NCBI RefSeq assembly: GCF_900130015.1
Contig: NZ_FQXS01000004.1
Location: 62,001-126,000 of the forward strand
From: Desulfofustis glycolicus DSM 9705
GTDB taxonomy: Bacteria > Desulfobacterota > Desulfobulbia > Desulfobulbales > Desulfocapsaceae
Direction of reading: 5' to 3'
Length of the DNA: 64,000 nt
The notes below the pieces were generated by a model. The model made no database searches. It had not been told where the DNA came from and saw nothing but the letters and a program-made list of their open reading frames with translations. Of this stretch, positions 61,968-64,000 are shown in pieces. A program made the position numbers and the translations under genes. The number at the start of each line of letters is the position of its first letter. Within the stretch, counting starts at the first letter, position 1.

Positions 61968-63379
61968 CAATCCTCACGAGTCGGAGAAGGCTGGTGGTTT
62001 ATGAGCAGATGGTTGTTGACCATCGAGACGCCGCTCAACAGGGCGCCGATAATTCCGAGGTATCCCTGATCCGTTCCCGCCAGAATCAGGTTTTCGTAAC
62101 CGATCAGACCATCTTTGACCTTGGCCGGACTGCCGTAAATAGCCCCTTCTCGTTTGCCGGTATAGCGCTCGATGGTCAGAGGGGAAAAAGAGTCGTGAAA
62201 AAGAATCAAGTCGGCGAAGGGGCCGATGAGCGATTCCGCCAGCTGCCGCGATTGTTTGACGGAGGATTCCTTCAGCCGGCGATAGCGCTCAGGCTCCGTG
62301 GTCGCTTCGCGCCAGAGGTCGTAATTGGCCAGGTGGGTTGTTCTGATTTCCAGCGTGTCTCTATCGCCGTGGAGCCCATTGAAGTTGAACGGCAGGGAAA
62401 TGACGCCGCTGCGAAAATCGACAGCATCGGTCGGGCGCTGGTAGATAAACGGATGGTGCGCACTGAAAAAAAGACAGGCCGTATCGTCGGGCACCCGCTG
62501 CCGGACACCAGCTTGAACCACGAAGATCGATTCGCTAAAGGCCAGGCGCTGTCCTCGTTGCGGCCGATGATCAGTCTCTCCGAGCAAACGGAGCGTCTCG
62601 TCAAGACCGATGGTGCTCACCACCTGCTCGCAAGTGATGATCTCGTCATTGTCCAACTCCAGCGCAGCGACCGCATTGTTTCTGGTAACGATGCGCTTGA
62701 CTCCGGTCTTTAGCCGAAGCGTGCCGCCGAATGCCGTAAATCGGTCGGTCAGCAATTCCAGGAACTCCCTGATGGTGGCTCGGGGACGAAACAATCCTTC
62801 TTGGAAGATTGCCCGAAACAGGATCACGTATTGGTGAAAATCAACATCGTTTTCGATGCTTGACCCGTAATAGCACATTGGGCAAAGCAGCATATCGACC
62901 AGCAACGGATCGGTGATATAAGTGGAGACGACCTGGCGTGCCGAAATAAAGGGTGTTGCGAGAAATGGATTGATGGTGTCGAGATGGGCGACAAAACGAT
63001 TGAAACCGTCGACCTGGGCACCGAAACAGCGCTCTATTTCTTCTTGCAATAATCCGAAATCATTGCTGAATCTGAGCGTACACTGGGGAAAACGGACAGC
63101 TGATCCGAGTTGCTGGTGGATCCCGACTTCCTCCCGTCTGATTTTCAATTGACGGAGCAGGCGATTCAACGGAGTGTGTCGTTGCGATCGTTCGCTATAG
63201 TTGGTTATAGCGTGCAGCCCGGTTTCGATCAGCCGGCTGTTGCGATAATAGTATGAATTGAGACCGCCGACGCGGGAGTGCTGTTCAAGAAGAAGGACGT
63301 TTTCGTTGAATCTGGCTAATCTGACGGCAGCGGCAAGACCGGACAGCCCGCCGCCGATAACCACAAAACGGGCATGCAC
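61967..63379 (-). CDS. CrtI/phytoene-desaturase-like FAD oxidoreductase (1)
   Basis: 470 residues. FAD motif [20 protein letters not shown], dinucleotide partner [17 protein letters not shown], and a C-terminal FAD contact in [18 protein letters not shown]. It is clearly different in sequence from its neighbour, so not a recent duplicate. With the ACP 3 bp upstream it is likely to act on an acyl-ACP. I recall similar pairs in the proposed ladderane clusters of anammox bacteria and Desulfotalea. Confidence 0.85.
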   Translation of the reverse strand: MHARFVVIGGGLSGLAAAVRLARFNENVLLLEQHSRVGGLNSYYYRNSRLIETGLHAITNYSERSQRHTPLNRLLRQLKIRREEVGIHQQLGSAVRFPQCTLRFSNDFGLLQEEIERCFGAQVDGFNRFVAHLDTINPFLATPFISARQVVSTYITDPLLVDMLLCPMCYYGSSIENDVDFHQYVILFRAIFQEGLFRPRATIREFLELLTDRFTAFGGTLRLKTGVKRIVTRNNAVAALELDNDEIITCEQVVSTIGLDETLRLLGETDHRPQRGQRLAFSESIFVVQAGVRQRVPDDTACLFFSAHHPFIYQRPTDAVDFRSGVISLPFNFNGLHGDRDTLEIRTTHLANYDLWREATTEPERYRRLKESSVKQSRQLAESLIGPFADLILFHDSFSPLTIERYTGKREGAIYGSPAKVKDGLIGYENLILAGTDQGYLGIIGALLSGVSMVNNHLLINHQPSPTRED

Positions 63380-63382
63380 GGA

Positions 63383-63634
63383 TCAAACGTCTTTCAACAT
63401 CGGTTCGAGATAGGTGGCACAACTGTTGAGAGTGGCGAGTTGCGGATAGTCTTCTTCCGGAATTTGGATCTTGTATCGTTTTCTCAACTCCATGACGATA
63501 TCGAGGAAATCCATTGAGTCGAGATCGAGTTGATCGCGCAACGGCTTTTCCGGATCCAGATTGTCAAAATCTGCCTCATCGTCAATATCTGCTATTATTT
63601 CAACGATCAAATCTGTTATATCAGCACGTGTCAT
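63383..63634 (-). CDS. Acyl carrier protein of the lipid cluster
   Basis: 83 residues, acidic. The phosphopantetheine-binding Ser40 is in LDLDSMDFLDIV, and the first 20 residues are acidic and helical (DITDLIVEIIADIDDEADF). It sits 3 bp before the first CrtI-like gene and has GGAG at a good distance. A dedicated ACP suggests that the cluster builds its own acyl chain. Confidence 0.9.
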   Translation of the reverse strand: MTRADITDLIVEIIADIDDEADFDNLDPEKPLRDQLDLDSMDFLDIVMELRKRYKIQIPEEDYPQLATLNSCATYLEPMLKDV

Positions 63635-63780
63635 GAAAGATCTCCAACGCCCCTACGGGGTTTGCTCATCGTGAGAGAGGCAATAATTTGTCGCTATTGC
63701 TTGGCAATTTCGCAAAACTCTTCTTATAACATATTTTCTTCGACTATTTAATACTTTTTTTCCTCAACCGCGCTCTTCTC

Positions 63781-64000
63781 TCAGCTGCTGCCGCGGTAAG
63801 CCTGAACGATAACCGCCGAGTTAATGCCGAGCATGCCGAAGGAGTTATTGAGTATCGTTGACAGCGTGCTTCCCTGGGCCGGTTCTCCGACGACCAGGTT
63901 CTCCAGCAGGCACTCCGGATCGGGATCGTCCAGGTTGATGGTCGGATGAACAAGCTGATCATCGAAAGAAGGGAGGTTGGCTGCAAGTTCCAGCACGCCG
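63781..64000 (-). CDS. Beta-ketoacyl-ACP synthase (KAS), C-terminal part (runs off the right edge)
   Basis: The minus-strand frame is open to the window edge. The visible 73 codons hold the KAS C-terminal motif VHPTINLDDPDPECLLENLV and NNSFGMLGINSAVIV, in which the usual Gly-rich FGFGGTN is changed to FGMLGIN. This resembles FabF-like enzymes of special chain-elongating systems. The 146 bp to the ACP contain a CCCC-TAC-GGGG stem but no gene. Confidence rests on family similarity only, as the active-site Cys is outside the window. Confidence 0.8.
   Translation of the reverse strand, partial: GVLELAANLPSFDDQLVHPTINLDDPDPECLLENLVVGEPAQGSTLSTILNNSFGMLGINSAVIVQAYRGSS

Overview
The window looks like chromosome of a sulfate-reducing-type Desulfobacterota (former Deltaproteobacteria), most likely order Desulfobulbales. 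This is inferred from three in-frame UGA (selenocysteine) genes of types I associate with that group, a periplasmic five-haem cytochrome, a Tol system, and a ladderane-like FAS II gene set that I recall from Desulfotalea. Base composition and codon use look even throughout. I see no rRNA, tRNA, CRISPR, prophage or complete insertion sequence.

Layout. 1-3.5 kb: the cheA N-terminus, an FKBP isomerase, hisI-hisG-engB and a small Cys-rich protein. 3.5-12.6 kb: lepA (minus), then rpoH, a sugar aminotransferase, a giant TPR/beta-barrel outer-membrane protein and greA. 12.6-18.4 kb: a TetR regulator with a perfect operator, a purD-purE fusion, a threonylcarbamoyl-AMP synthase, a lone HPt protein and ettA. 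18.5-21.7 kb: two selenoproteins, an ExtH-like triple rhodanese lipoprotein and an ExtKL-like multihaem cytochrome. 22-31.3 kb: an EF-hand protein, an M18 peptidase, a SprA-type metalloprotease, a membrane-anchored protein, a Mn-pyrophosphatase, and the operon S4 protein-rarA-UshA-like selenoprotein. 31.4-46.8 kb: a HEAT/cNMP/PilZ sensor, dus, a phasin-like protein, murJ, an EF-G paralogue, mog, purM, a DUF2065 protein, a TPR-methyltransferase, mgtE, a DegS-like protease and a CNNM transporter.

47.5-54 kb: pepA-oleB-oleC-oleD-bepA, a tightly coupled plus-strand operon carrying the B, C and D enzymes of head-to-head olefin synthesis. 54-64 kb (minus): beta-ketoacyl synthase, ACP, two CrtI-like oxidoreductases, FabG and FabZ, followed by tolQ-tolR-tolA-tolB-cpoB and tlyA. 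The oleBCD genes and the FAS II/CrtI set lie about 7 kb apart and may together make an unusual polyunsaturated lipid or hydrocarbon; oleA is not in the window.

The most notable features are: (1) three selenoproteins hidden by UGA codons, one of them a 5'-nucleotidase fold that has lost its recognisable metal ligands and carries a CGGU motif instead; (2) four copies of a 140-bp MITE-like palindromic element, three with perfect target-site duplications, one of which ends 20 bp before the pepA start; (3) the lipid gene sets; (4) several near-perfect operator palindromes; (5) a 677-bp hairpin-rich noncoding stretch before the EF-G paralogue.
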